The notes under the pieces: generated by a model
What the model was told of the DNA's origin: nothing
Seen by the model: only the letters and a program-made list of their open reading frames with translations
Database searches by the model: none
Made by a program: the position numbers and the translations under genes
Shown here: one piece after another, positions 14,511 to 23,076 of the stretch
Position numbering within the stretch: position 1 is the first letter of the stretch
How the letters are laid out: each line of letters begins with the position of its first letter
Assembly (NCBI RefSeq): GCF_900103455.1
Contig: NZ_FNHI01000011.1
Span: 186,001 to 250,000, forward strand
Length of the DNA: 64,000 nt
Direction of reading: 5' to 3'
Source: Streptomyces wuyuanensis
GTDB lineage: Bacteria > Actinomycetota > Actinomycetes > Streptomycetales > Streptomycetaceae

Positions 14511-15287
14511 GTGCCCGGTCCCAGCTCTCGAATATCGACGCTATTACGCAACGCCATACACAGTCTCGATCTCTACGCAACCCTGACGGCAGCGATCACT
14601 TTCGCCATTCTGGGAATAACCGGAAAAGCGTCGCAAGAGGTTATCGCTTCCGGAATTCTGGCCGTACTCGCTCTCGTAGGATTTTCGCTCCTCAGGATTC
14701 GATCACAGAGTGACAGGATCAATGAAGCTCTCGCCGACGTAGGGACCCGACCGAGCGCAGACCGCTTCTTCACCGAGGTGGATGACGGTGACGAGATCAA
14801 AAGAATGATCTCGTCGTCGCGAGAGGTTTGGTTGCACGGTTGGACGCTTGAGCTGCATCTGGTTTCATATGCAGGCGAAATAAGGAGAGCCGTTGCCAGG
14901 GGCGTCCACGTGAAGATCCTCGTGATTGAACCGGGCAGCACGGCCATGGCCGTCGCCGCGAGCGAGGCGGACAACCGCAGCGCCAGGGAACTCAGCTCCA
15001 ATCTGGAGGCGAACCTGAGAAGGCTGCTGACGCCACCGTCCGGCCGGCTTTCCGGTCATCTGGAGGTCAGAACGCTCACCCATGTTCCCCACTACACGGT
15101 AATCGCCTCCGACCCGTCAGCGACTCAAGGCAAGATCATAATGCGTATCGCCACGTTCCAGGCCGATCATTGGCAGCGCCCGACCTTTGCCGTCACTCGG
15201 CAGCATGACAGCAACTGGTACGAGTTTTTCAAGACTCAGTTCGACAAGAAGTGGGAATCCGCAACGCCCTACGGTTCTCTGCCGTAG
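14511..15287 (+). CDS. Membrane-anchored phospholipase-D-like protein
   Basis: A 258-aa protein. Two membrane helices near the N-terminus (LTAAITFAILGITG and VIASGILAVLALVGFSLL) are followed by a cytosolic domain of PLD-like type: VWLHGWTLELHLVSYAGEI, then VHVKILVIEPGS. No HxKx4D motif is present, so hydrolase activity is doubtful. GGGGGT lies 5-10 bases before the chosen GTG; the frame is open further upstream but is not protein-like. GC is lower than in chromosomal neighbours. It resembles effector-like PLD proteins of accessory regions, and the XRE-PLD protein of the adjacent element has a related C-terminal domain. Function unknown. Confidence 0.7.
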   Translation: MPGPSSRISTLLRNAIHSLDLYATLTAAITFAILGITGKASQEVIASGILAVLALVGFSLLRIRSQSDRINEALADVGTRPSADRFFTEVDDGDEIKRMISSSREVWLHGWTLELHLVSYAGEIRRAVARGVHVKILVIEPGSTAMAVAASEADNRSARELSSNLEANLRRLLTPPSGRLSGHLEVRTLTHVPHYTVIASDPSATQGKIIMRIATFQADHWQRPTFAVTRQHDSNWYEFFKTQFDKKWESATPYGSLP

Positions 15288-15400
15288 GACGATCCTGATC
15301 CCCAGGGAACGACCCAGCAGAGCGCAAGGCGAAGAACGCTCTCTGCCCGGCAGTCGACGGTGAAGATCTTCGAAAGCCTGCAGGGCGGCCCATACCGGCC

Positions 15401-15970
15401 TTGCGTCAAGCCACGGACGGACAGTGGGCGGTGGTCGTGGGTGCGGCGCTCGGAGCCAGTGGAGCCGTCGTCGGCGCCGGCACCAGCTGGGCGAGTGCGC
15501 GTCTGCAAGCAGGTGCGAGGGTCGATGTCGCACGCCTTAAGCAGGACGCGGCACTCGGCGCCGAGACGGTGGCCCGGAGGCGCGCGGCCTACGAGGAGCT
15601 GATCCTCTCTGTCGACGCCGCCCGGCGGGACATGCGGTCGTGCGGCAGCACCCGACCGCCCCGCTCGAGGACGATGACGGGCTCGAAGCCGTGCGAGCCC
15701 GTGTCCACGATCGGATACGGGAGATGCAGCCGCCGGATGGGCGCTTCGGCTCATGCTGGCCGATGACGAACAGGCGGCCGTCACGGACCCGACCGAAGCC
15801 GTCTACACCAGCCGCCAGGGGCCTTCGACGACGTCGACGAGTGGCTGCGCACGGGTCGGCGGCCGGGAACGGGCGCCGGGCGAGACCCCCGGCTCCTGGC
15901 GGCGGCGTCAGCGCTGCAGTCGGAGATGATGCGCTTCGCGGGAGTGGCGCACACGCGCCTGTATATCTGA
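15401..15970 (+). pseudogene. Broken gene for a small membrane/coiled-coil protein, three frame changes
   Basis: Coding-like sequence runs through three frames. The first part (from a TTG at 15401) reads WAVVVGAALGASGAVVGAG, a glycine-rich membrane helix, and then a coiled region to AARRDMR near 15635. It continues in another frame (HPTAPLEDDDGLEAVRARV, about 15645-15740), then a third (LMLADDEQAAVTDP, about 15750-15815), and returns to the first frame at about 15821 (AFDDVDEWLRTGRRPG), ending at a TGA at 15968-15970. The pieces are in order and each ends where the next begins, so this was one gene of about 190 codons. Base errors in the assembly are an alternative to true decay. Family not recognised. 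Confidence 0.65.
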
Positions 15971-16116
15971 GCTGGTGACTGCGGCGGGACAGAGGGGCAC
16001 CAACGCGGCGGGCGCCCCGTACCGGAGGAGGGTCGAAAAGATCAACGCCGCCGTTCGTTTGGGGCGCCCCGGAGCGGCAAGGTTCGGGTTGTGGGGGTCC
16101 CGACCTGGAGGGCCAA

Positions 16117-16272
16117 ATGATCATCCTCGGACTCATCCTTCTGATCATCGGACTGGTCGCCGGCATAAGCATCCTGTGGACCATCGGGATCATTCTGGTC
16201 GCGATCGGAGCACTGTTCTGGGTCCTCGGAGCGCTGGGTCACGCGATCGGCGGTCGGCGCCACTACTACTGA
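16117..16272 (+). CDS. DUF6131-family small membrane protein, 51 aa
   Basis: A peptide of two hydrophobic helices (IILGLILLIIGLVAGISIL, then IGIILVAIGALFWVLG) ending in a basic-aromatic tail, GGRRHYY. This is the signature of DUF6131, a short conserved actinobacterial membrane protein of unknown role. CTGGAGGG lies 6-8 bases before the ATG at 16117. It is intact although both neighbours are broken. Confidence 0.8.
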   Translation: MIILGLILLIIGLVAGISILWTIGIILVAIGALFWVLGALGHAIGGRRHYY

Positions 16273-16355
16273 CCGACCGCAGACGGACCCCCGCCGACAC
16301 GCCGTGAGGCTGCCGCGGAACGACCCGGCCGTGAGGCGGCCGGGTCGCCGTGAGG

Positions 16356-17021
16356 TCAGTGACCCGCCGTGAGAGCCGCGACGGCCTCCGCGGTCCAGTG
16401 TCCCGCGGCGCCGGGAGAGGCCGCGAGATAGGCGGCGATGCCGGACGCCGGCCATGCGCCGGCGTCCTGCAACCCCTCGGCGAGATGGCAGATAGGCCGC
16501 GGACGGCCGGGTCCATTCCACGTCGTGGAGGGTCCAGGGGGCCGTGAAGGTCAGGACGGGCACTCCGTCCAGGACCCCCGGGCAGACGAGCGACTCGTAG
16601 CGTCCGCCGCCGAGTTCGGCCCTGCCGCGGCCCAGCGCCTCGGAGAGGTCCAGGTCGGATCCCGGTTCGCGGTACATCTCCTGGTCCACGATGTCCGAGA
16701 ACTGCCCGGCCGTCACCAGATGCGCGCGGGCCAGGACCGTGCCGGCCGCGCCGGGGTCGTAGAAGGCCCGGCCGCCGCGCCACACCGGGGAGTGGGTGGC
16801 GAAGTACAGCGCGCCCGGCAGTTCCACCGGCACGGACGCCGCGGGCGGCCGGGGGTCGCGGCAGCCCGGGTAGGTCCGTGCGGCACCGCGCGGACGTCCA
16901 CCGGTGAGGTAGTGGGACAGCCGCTCCAGATGGGTGTTGGAGCCGTAGGCGGTGTACCAGACCCTTTCCGGTGACCGCCGCCGGGCGGTGTCGGCGTGTG
17001 GATGGTGCGCTTGCGGTTCAC
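16356..17021 (-). pseudogene. Gamma-glutamylcyclotransferase-like YGSN protein (often annotated histone deacetylase), two frame changes
   Basis: The minus strand encodes a family common in Streptomyces in which VWYTAYGSNTHLERL recalls the substrate loop of the AIG2/GGCT fold. It is often mislabelled histone deacetylase. The GTG at 17021 opens a frame that does not reach the YGSN motif. That motif lies in a different frame, which has no start codon between an upstream stop and the motif. This second frame is continuous to about 16505 (FTAPWTLHDVEWTRPSAAYL). The family's usual ending (EGLQDAGAWPASGIAAYLA, to a stop at 16358-16356) is in a third frame. Two indels therefore separate the pieces. 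Either the gene is dead or the sequence carries errors here. Confidence 0.7.
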
Positions 17022-17108
17022 GCCTCCTGCCCTACCCGGTTGGACGGCACGGTCCGGTAACGCCCGTCTCCTCGCTCACTCCTGTCCCGTAGAGTGCTCG
17101 ACGGATGC

Positions 17109-17126
17109 ACTTGAACGTGTTCAAGT
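17109..17126. promoter_or_regulatory. Perfect palindrome ACTTGAAC-GT-GTTCAAGT before the transpeptidase gene
   Basis: Two exact 8-bp half-sites with a 2-base centre lie 31 bases before the ATG at 17157. Size and symmetry are those of a TetR- or MarR-type operator overlapping the promoter. No cognate regulator is adjacent. Confidence 0.55.
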
Positions 17127-17156
17127 ACTGGCGGACTCCTGGGGAGGGGCTGCGGC

Positions 17157-18779
17157 ATGCGCAGTGGAGCGAAGGTCGCCGTCATCGGCGGCGTGTTCGT
17201 ACTGTTCGCGGGCGGTGTGGGGTACGGCGCCCACAACGTCCTCGGCGGCGGTGACGACGACGGCGGCACGGAGTCGAAGTCCGGTGCCGTCACCAAGAAG
17301 TCGGGGCCGCCGAGCGCCGAGGAGATCCGCGCCACCGCCGAGGACTTCCTCGCCGCCTGGGCGTCGGGGAAGGCGACCGTCGCCGCGCAGCTCACCAACA
17401 ACGCCGCCGAGGCGGAGCCCACGCTCGTCTCCTTCCGCGACGGCGCCCACGTCAGCGGTGTGACGATGAAGCAGGGGGCGCCGGTCGGGGCGAAGGTGCC
17501 GTTCACGGTCAGCGCCACGGTCTCGTACGAGGGCGCGAGCAAGCCCTGGACGTACTCCTCCGAGCTCACGGTCGTCCGCGGGCTGACCACCGGCAGGCCC
17601 CTCGTCGACTGGGCTCCGTCCGTCGTCCATCCGCAACTGGACAAGCAGGAGCAGCTGAAGACGGGCCCCGCGGCCGCGCCGCCGATCAAGGCCGTGGACC
17701 GCAGGGGCAGGGAACTGACGAAGGAGAAGTACCCTTCGCTCGGTCCGGTGCTCGACCAACTGCGGCAGAAGTACGGGGACGAGTCCGGCGGCAAGGCCGG
17801 GGTGGAGCTGGTCATCAGCCCGCCGAACGGCGCGGACACCACGCTGCTGACCCTGTCCGAGGGCGAACCGGGCGAGTTGCGGACGACGCTCGACGCGGAC
17901 GTCCAGGCTGCCGCGGAGAAGGCCGTGAAGCGGCACAGCGAGGCGTCGGTCGTCGCGATCAAGCCGAGCACGGGAGAGATCCGCGCGGTGGCCAACAACC
18001 GCAAGGACGGCTTCAACGCGGCGCTCGGAGGACAGCAGGCACCCGGGTCGACGATGAAGATCATGACGGCCGCGCTGCTGCTGGACAAGGGGCTGGTCGC
18101 CGCCGACCGGAAGGCGGAGTGCCCGAAGAACGCGATGTACCAGGGGCGGACCTTCCACAACCTGGACCACTTCGACATCCCCGACGGAACGTTCACCCAG
18201 AGCTTCGCGCGCTCCTGCAACACCGCCTTCATCAAGCTGATCGACGACGTCCACGACGACGCGGCGCTGGCGAAGCTGGCGCGGGACACCTTCGGCATCG
18301 GGCTGGACTGGAACACCGGGGTGCAGACCTTCGACGGCTCCGTGCCCGAGGGCAGCGGCGGCGAGGCGGCCGCGCAGTACATCGGCCAGGGCACGATTCA
18401 GATGAACGCGCTGACCGTCGCCTCCGTCGCGGCCACGGCCAAGAACGGCGGCTTCGAGCAGCCCGTCATCGTGCCGCGGTCGCTGGACGACCGTGAAGTG
18501 GCCACCGCGGACCGGCAGCTGTCGGGGGCTGTGTGGCGCCAGTTGCGGGACATGATGCGGGCGACCGCCCAATGGGGTTCCGGCGCGCAGGCGATGGCCG
18601 GCGTGCCCGGCGACAAGGGCGCGAAGACGGGCTCCGCGGAGGTGGACGGGCAGGCCACGTCGAACAGTTGGTTCGCCGGCTTCGCCGGGGACCTGGCGGC
18701 GGCGGCCGTGGTGCAGTCGGGCGGACACGGCGGCGACACGGCGGGACCGCTGGTGGCGTCGGTGCTCAAGGCGCGCTGA
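17157..18779 (+). CDS. Penicillin-binding transpeptidase with NTF2-like N-terminal domain
   Basis: A 540-aa protein with one N-terminal membrane helix (residues 7-27), an NTF2/MecA_N-like domain (about 53-150) and a C-terminal transpeptidase domain. The active-site triad is complete: SxxK at 298-301 (STMK), SxN at 353-355 (SCN) and KTG at 490-492. It is a class B-type penicillin-binding protein or a paralogue acting in peptidoglycan cross-linking outside the membrane. GGGGAGGGG precedes the ATG. It stands alone under the palindromic promoter site. Streptomyces carry several such paralogues, so it need not be essential. Confidence 0.9.
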   Translation: MRSGAKVAVIGGVFVLFAGGVGYGAHNVLGGGDDDGGTESKSGAVTKKSGPPSAEEIRATAEDFLAAWASGKATVAAQLTNNAAEAEPTLVSFRDGAHVSGVTMKQGAPVGAKVPFTVSATVSYEGASKPWTYSSELTVVRGLTTGRPLVDWAPSVVHPQLDKQEQLKTGPAAAPPIKAVDRRGRELTKEKYPSLGPVLDQLRQKYGDESGGKAGVELVISPPNGADTTLLTLSEGEPGELRTTLDADVQAAAEKAVKRHSEASVVAIKPSTGEIRAVANNRKDGFNAALGGQQAPGSTMKIMTAALLLDKGLVAADRKAECPKNAMYQGRTFHNLDHFDIPDGTFTQSFARSCNTAFIKLIDDVHDDAALAKLARDTFGIGLDWNTGVQTFDGSVPEGSGGEAAAQYIGQGTIQMNALTVASVAATAKNGGFEQPVIVPRSLDDREVATADRQLSGAVWRQLRDMMRATAQWGSGAQAMAGVPGDKGAKTGSAEVDGQATSNSWFAGFAGDLAAAAVVQSGGHGGDTAGPLVASVLKAR

Positions 18780-18838
18780 TGAGGGGCTGACGGCGGAGGC
18801 CTGCCCGGCCGCGCGGAACCCGGGGCCGGGCCGGACCC

Positions 18839-18907
18839 GGCGGCCGCGGGAGTGACCGGGGCCCCGGCGGCCGCGGGAGTGACCGGGGTTCCGGCGGTCG
18901 CGGGAAG
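18839..18907. repeat. 27-bp tandem repeat, three copies
   Basis: Units beginning at 18841, 18868 and 18895 share CGGCCGCGGGAGTGACCGGG; the third is degenerate. The array is non-coding, lies after the transpeptidase stop, and probably arose by slippage. Confidence 0.6.
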
Positions 18908-19047
18908 GAGTGGGCCCGGCACCCGCGCGGCACGCCGCCCACCCCTCCCGCGCCCCGTCCGTCGCGCCGCTCCCGTCCGGGGCCCCGCGTACCACCGGGC
19001 GAAACGCTGTCGCATGGCCCGTACACCTACCGCTAGCGTGGCCGTCC

Positions 19048-19566
19048 ATGAGCACTTCCGAGTCGCCTGCCCACCCCCGGTTCGCCGAGGCCCTGCGCAC
19101 GCTGGGGCTGGAGGTCGAGGTGCGCCGCTTCCCGGACGCCACCCGGACGGCCGCCCAGGCCGCGGCGGCGATCGGCTGCGATGTCGCCGAGATCGTCAAG
19201 TCCCTGGTCTTCGTGGCGCGGGGGATCCCGGGGGCGGAGCGTCCCGGGGGAAGCGAGCCGGTGCTGGTGCTGATGGACGGCTCCTCCCGCGTCGACCTGG
19301 AGCTGGTGCGGCGCGAGCTGGGCGCCACCGAGGTGGGCCGCGCCGACGCCGATCTCGTCCGGGAGACCACCGGGTACGCGATCGGCGGAGTGCCGCCCTT
19401 CGGGCACCGCACCAGGACCCGGGTGCTGGCCGACCGGGGTCTGCTCGCCCACGCCGTGGTGTGGGCGGCCGCCGGGACGCCGCACACGGTCTTCCCGCTC
19501 GACCCCGAGTCCGTGATCGCACACGCGGGCGCGGTTCTGGTGGACGTCCGCGAGCGCGTCGCGTGA
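19048..19566 (+). CDS. YbaK/EbsC-type aminoacyl-tRNA deacylase
   Basis: A 172-aa YbaK/ProX-domain protein: AAAIGCDVAEIVKSLVF contains the conserved lysine, followed by SSRVDLELVRRELGA and the GGVPPFGH glycine-rich loop. The family hydrolyses mischarged aminoacyl-tRNAs such as Cys-tRNA-Pro. The ATG at 19048 is chosen because homologues begin here; the upstream frame is GC-rich and unconserved. There is little space for an RBS, so initiation may be leaderless or weak. Its stop overlaps the EamA gene start (GTGA). Confidence 0.85.
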   Translation: MSTSESPAHPRFAEALRTLGLEVEVRRFPDATRTAAQAAAAIGCDVAEIVKSLVFVARGIPGAERPGGSEPVLVLMDGSSRVDLELVRRELGATEVGRADADLVRETTGYAIGGVPPFGHRTRTRVLADRGLLAHAVVWAAAGTPHTVFPLDPESVIAHAGAVLVDVRERVA

Positions 19567-20441
19567 CGGTCACGGTCGTGGCGGCGGTCCTCGTCGCGGC
19601 GATGGCGCATGCGAGCTGGAACGCGTTGGCACACGCCATCAAGGACCAGCTCGTCGCGTTCACGCTGATCGCGGGCTGCGCGGCGGCGCTCGGCGCCGTG
19701 ACGGCCTGCTTCGTGCCGTTGCCGCACGCGGCGGCCTGGCCGTACCTCGTCGCGTCCGCGCTGCTGCATCTCGGCTACCAGCTGCTGCTGATGCGGTCGT
19801 TCAGCCTCGGCGACTTCGGCCAGATGTATCCGATCGCCCGGGGAACCGCGCCCCTGGTCGTGACGGTCCTCGCCGCGGTCCTCGTCGACGAGACGCCGGC
19901 GCCCTGGCAGCTCGCCGGGGTCGCCCTCGCCTCGGCGGGGCTCGTCGGCGTCGCCCTGTGGGGCTTCCGCGGCGGGGCCGGCGGAAGAGGCGAGGGCGGC
20001 ACTCGGGCCCGCCCGCAGTGGCCGGCGCTGCTCGCCGCGCTGACCACCGGCCTGTCGATCGCCGCCTACACGGTCGTCGACGGGATCGGCGTGCGCGCCT
20101 CCGGATCTCCCGTCGCTTACATCGCCTGGCTGATGCTCCTGCAGGGTGTGCTGATCCCCGCCTACGCCTGCCACCGCCTGCGCGGTTCCCTGCTCACCCG
20201 GCTGCGCCCGCACGCGGTCCGCGGCTTCGTCGGCGCGGTCCTCTCGCTGCTCGCCTACGGCCTCGTCCTCTGGGCCCAGACCCGCGCCCCGATGGCTCCC
20301 GTCGCGGCCCTCCGCGAGTCCTCGATCATCGTCGGCGCGGCCATCGGCGCCCTCTTCTTCAAGGAACGCTTCGGCGGCCCGCGCCTCGTCGCGGCGGGCC
20401 TGATGGTCGTGGGCATCGGCCTGATGCTGCGGGCGGGGTGA
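19563..20441 (+). CDS. EamA/DMT-family transporter
   Basis: A 292-aa protein with about ten hydrophobic helices arranged as two EamA repeats. The first (MAHASWNALAHAIKDQL) contains the family's conserved start, and the second ends at APVAALRESSIIVGAAIG. EamA proteins export metabolites; the substrate here is unknown. The GTG overlaps the YbaK stop by 4 bases, so the two are coupled. Confidence 0.85.
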   Translation: MTVTVVAAVLVAAMAHASWNALAHAIKDQLVAFTLIAGCAAALGAVTACFVPLPHAAAWPYLVASALLHLGYQLLLMRSFSLGDFGQMYPIARGTAPLVVTVLAAVLVDETPAPWQLAGVALASAGLVGVALWGFRGGAGGRGEGGTRARPQWPALLAALTTGLSIAAYTVVDGIGVRASGSPVAYIAWLMLLQGVLIPAYACHRLRGSLLTRLRPHAVRGFVGAVLSLLAYGLVLWAQTRAPMAPVAALRESSIIVGAAIGALFFKERFGGPRLVAAGLMVVGIGLMLRAG

Positions 20442-20443
20442 CG

Positions 20444-20962
20444 ATGGCGGTCACGCTGCTGCTCGCGCGGATCTCGCAGGGGTACCTCGACGCCTACGCG
20501 GACGCCGTGGACCCCGGCGACCCGGAAGGGGCCTACCTCGCCCGGGACCCGCCGGACGGCTGGACCGACCTCGACTGGTCGTCCGGCGCTCTCGTCGAGT
20601 CCGCCCGGTACGCGGGCCTCGGGCCGGAGCGGATCGCGGCGCTCGGTGTGGCGGTCGGCGGCGACCCGGCCGTCGACGTCTCCTTCGTCCTGCCCGGCCA
20701 CCCGTGGTCGGCCTTCGGCAGGCCGGCCGCGGTCGGCCCCGTCGAAGTGGCCGGGATCGCCCGCACGCTGGGGCGGATCGACTGGTCCGGGGTGATGGCG
20801 GCGCTGCCCGACGAAGACGGCGAGGCGATCGCGGCGCTCGGCGGGGTGTGCGGGCCGATCCGCGATCCGCGCGCCTATCTGAGCGGGCACTTCGCAGCCC
20901 TGCGCGAGCTGTACGAGAGGGCCGCGTGCCACGGGCAGCTCGTCGTGCTGTGGTGGGACTGA
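20444..20962 (+). CDS. DUF1877-like protein
   Basis: A 172-aa soluble acidic protein starting 2 bases after the transporter stop. The pattern LARISQGYLDAYADAV, then a TDLDWSSGAL segment and VEVAGIARTLGRIDW, resembles the YfbM/DUF1877 family of small proteins of unknown function. The last gene of the three-gene run YbaK-EamA-DUF1877. Confidence 0.6.
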   Translation: MAVTLLLARISQGYLDAYADAVDPGDPEGAYLARDPPDGWTDLDWSSGALVESARYAGLGPERIAALGVAVGGDPAVDVSFVLPGHPWSAFGRPAAVGPVEVAGIARTLGRIDWSGVMAALPDEDGEAIAALGGVCGPIRDPRAYLSGHFAALRELYERAACHGQLVVLWWD

Positions 20963-20991
20963 CGGGTCCGGGGCCGGGGCCGGCCTCCGGG

Positions 20992-21771
20992 TCAGCGCTC
21001 CCCGAACTCCGCAAGCACCTGCTGGAAGCCCGTGTTCACGGCCAGCAGGCCGCCGTCCACCCGCAGGGTCGTGCCCGTGACCCAGGCGGCGTCGGAGGAG
21101 GCGAGGAAGGCGACGGCCGCGGCGATGTCCTCCGGGGCGCCGACGCGGCCCAGGGGGTATACGGCGCCGAGGGCGTCGAGCTGGTCCTCGCGGCCGGCCC
21201 AGCCGGGGGTGCGGACCGTGCCCGGGTTGACCTGGTTGACACGGACCCCGCGGGGGGCGGCGTCGCCGGCGAGGGTGCGGGTGAGGGAGGCGAGTCCGGC
21301 CTTGGCCGCGCTGTACGCGTGATTGCCGAAGTCCTGTTCCCCGTTGACGGAGCCGATGTTGACGATCGCGCCGCGGCCGCGCGCCTTCGCCAGGTGGGGG
21401 AGAGCCGCGCGGGCGCATCGGAAGGCGCCGGTGAGAACGGTCTCCAGGTCCCGGTGCCAGCCGTCCTCGGGCTGGTCCTCGAACGCCGAGGCGTCCGGGG
21501 CGCAGGTGTAGGCGTTGTTGACGAGGACGTCGAGGCCGCCGAACTCCTCGACCGCGTACGCCACGGCCGCCTCGACGGCGGTGCGGTCGCCCACGTCGCA
21601 GGCGAAGGACGCGGCGCGGGGAATCGTCCGCGCGGTCGCGGCCGCCCGTTCCCCGTCGATGTCGGTGACCAGGACCCGGGCGCCTTCGGAGGCGAGCCTG
21701 CGGGCGGTGGCCTCGCCGATGCCCCGTCCCGCCCCCGTGATCAGTACGCCGTACCCCTCGAAACGCTGCAT
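20992..21771 (-). CDS. SDR-family oxidoreductase
   Basis: A 259-aa classical short-chain dehydrogenase: NAD(P)-binding TGAGRGIG (about residues 12-19), NNAYT, and the YxxxK catalytic pair in HAYSAAKAGL, with Ser in NIGSVNGEQ upstream. It has the full family length. Substrate unknown. It is followed downstream by nothing on its strand and lies 7 bases after the serine hydrolase stop, so the two are probably one operon. Confidence 0.9.
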   Translation of the reverse strand: MQRFEGYGVLITGAGRGIGEATARRLASEGARVLVTDIDGERAAATARTIPRAASFACDVGDRTAVEAAVAYAVEEFGGLDVLVNNAYTCAPDASAFEDQPEDGWHRDLETVLTGAFRCARAALPHLAKARGRGAIVNIGSVNGEQDFGNHAYSAAKAGLASLTRTLAGDAAPRGVRVNQVNPGTVRTPGWAGREDQLDALGAVYPLGRVGAPEDIAAAVAFLASSDAAWVTGTTLRVDGGLLAVNTGFQQVLAEFGER

Positions 21772-21778
21772 CCGCCGA

Positions 21779-22939
21779 TCATGTCGCCGAACGGACCGCC
21801 CTGACCAGAGCCTGTGCCCGGGGATCGGCCGTGACGCCCTTGCGCATGCCGTTGGTGACGTAGCCGAGGGCGATGCCGGACTCCGGGTCGGCGAAGCCGA
21901 GCGAGCCGCCGCGGCCCGGGTGGCCGAAGGAACCGGGGCCCAGCAGCGGGGAGGCGGGCCCGTGGAGCATGTAGCCGAGACCGAATCGGGTGCCGACGAC
22001 GAGGACGCGGTCGGGGCCCGTGGACTCCTCGGTGCGCGCGAGCGTCAGCGTCGCCGGGGCGAAGAGCCGGTGTCCGTCGACCTCGCCGATCATGGCCGCG
22101 TAGAAGCGGGCCAGCGCGCGGGCCGTGGACACGCCGTTGGAGGCCGGGAGCTCGGCGGCCCGGTAGCCGGGGTCGTTCTCGTCGGGCATCGGGTCGATCG
22201 CGCCGAAGGCCCGGCGGGTGAGGGAGTCCGGGTCGCGGTAGGCCTCGGCCACGGACCGCTTGGGGCGCAGTTTCAGCCCGCCGCCCGACGCCGTGGGCGG
22301 TTCGTCGATCCGGCCGATCCTGCCGATGCGGTGGGCCTCGTCGTCGGGAACGCCTATCCAGAAGTCCAGGCCGAGCGGGCGGGCCAGCTCCTCGGCCGTC
22401 CAGCGGCCGATGGTGCGTCCGGTGACCCTGCGCACGAGTTCCGCCAGCAGCCAGCTGTAGGTCTGCGCGTGGTAGCCGTGATCGGTACCGGGTGCCCAGG
22501 CGGGTGCCTGGGCGGCGACGGCGTGTGCACCGGACGTGCCGTCGGCGGCCTCCGCCACGGTGAGCGGCCGGTCCAGCGCGGGCACTCCGGCCCGGTGCGA
22601 CAGCAGATGCCGTACGAGCGCGCGTTCCTTGCCCGCGGCCTTGAACTCCGGCCAGTACGTGCCGACGGGCGCGTCCAGGTCGAGCTGTCCGCGCTGGTGC
22701 AGCAGCAGCGGTACGGCGGCGGCGACGCCCTTGGTGGCCGAGCGGACGACCTGTGCGGTGTCGACGGCCCACGGCACGGTGCCGTCCACGTCCCGGGTGC
22801 CGCCCCAGAGGTCGACGACCTTCACGCCGTCCTTGTAGACGGCGACGGCGGCGCCGCGCTCCCCGCGCGTCTCGAAGTTGCGTATGAACGCGTCCCGGAC
22901 GGGCTCGAAGCCTTCCGCAACCGTGCCCTGGACGTCCAC
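21779..22939 (-). CDS. Beta-lactamase-fold serine hydrolase
   Basis: A 386-aa protein of the class C/EstB type. The nucleophile SxxK lies in VVRSATKGVAAAV and the second motif tyrosine in YHAQTYSWLLAEL. No signal peptide is seen, so it is likely a cytoplasmic esterase or peptidase rather than a beta-lactamase. The GTG at 22939 is preferred because GGGAGAGG stands 5 bases upstream; a GTG two codons earlier is too close to that site. Confidence 0.85.
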   Translation of the reverse strand: MDVQGTVAEGFEPVRDAFIRNFETRGERGAAVAVYKDGVKVVDLWGGTRDVDGTVPWAVDTAQVVRSATKGVAAAVPLLLHQRGQLDLDAPVGTYWPEFKAAGKERALVRHLLSHRAGVPALDRPLTVAEAADGTSGAHAVAAQAPAWAPGTDHGYHAQTYSWLLAELVRRVTGRTIGRWTAEELARPLGLDFWIGVPDDEAHRIGRIGRIDEPPTASGGGLKLRPKRSVAEAYRDPDSLTRRAFGAIDPMPDENDPGYRAAELPASNGVSTARALARFYAAMIGEVDGHRLFAPATLTLARTEESTGPDRVLVVGTRFGLGYMLHGPASPLLGPGSFGHPGRGGSLGFADPESGIALGYVTNGMRKGVTADPRAQALVRAVRSAT

Positions 22940-23076
22940 GTCCACCTCTCCCTGCTGTTCCGGCCTGCACCTCGTCCCTCCCATGGTGCAACGTGCCGGG
23001 AGGTGACCGGATTCCGGGTCGGTCACGGGCCGGCGGTGCCGGGCCCGGTGCGGCGGGCCTCGGACGCCCGCCGCAG

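Noticed and set aside
16356..17021. Functional histone deacetylase
   Set aside because: The family label is historical; the YGSN motif points to a GGCT/AIG2 fold, and this copy needs two frame changes to be read.
17121..20213. A minus-strand open frame of about 1030 codons
   Set aside because: It lies antisense to the transpeptidase and YbaK/EamA genes, which have clear motifs. Long antisense frames are normal in high-GC codon usage, and its sequence is Arg/Ala/Gly-rich without domains.
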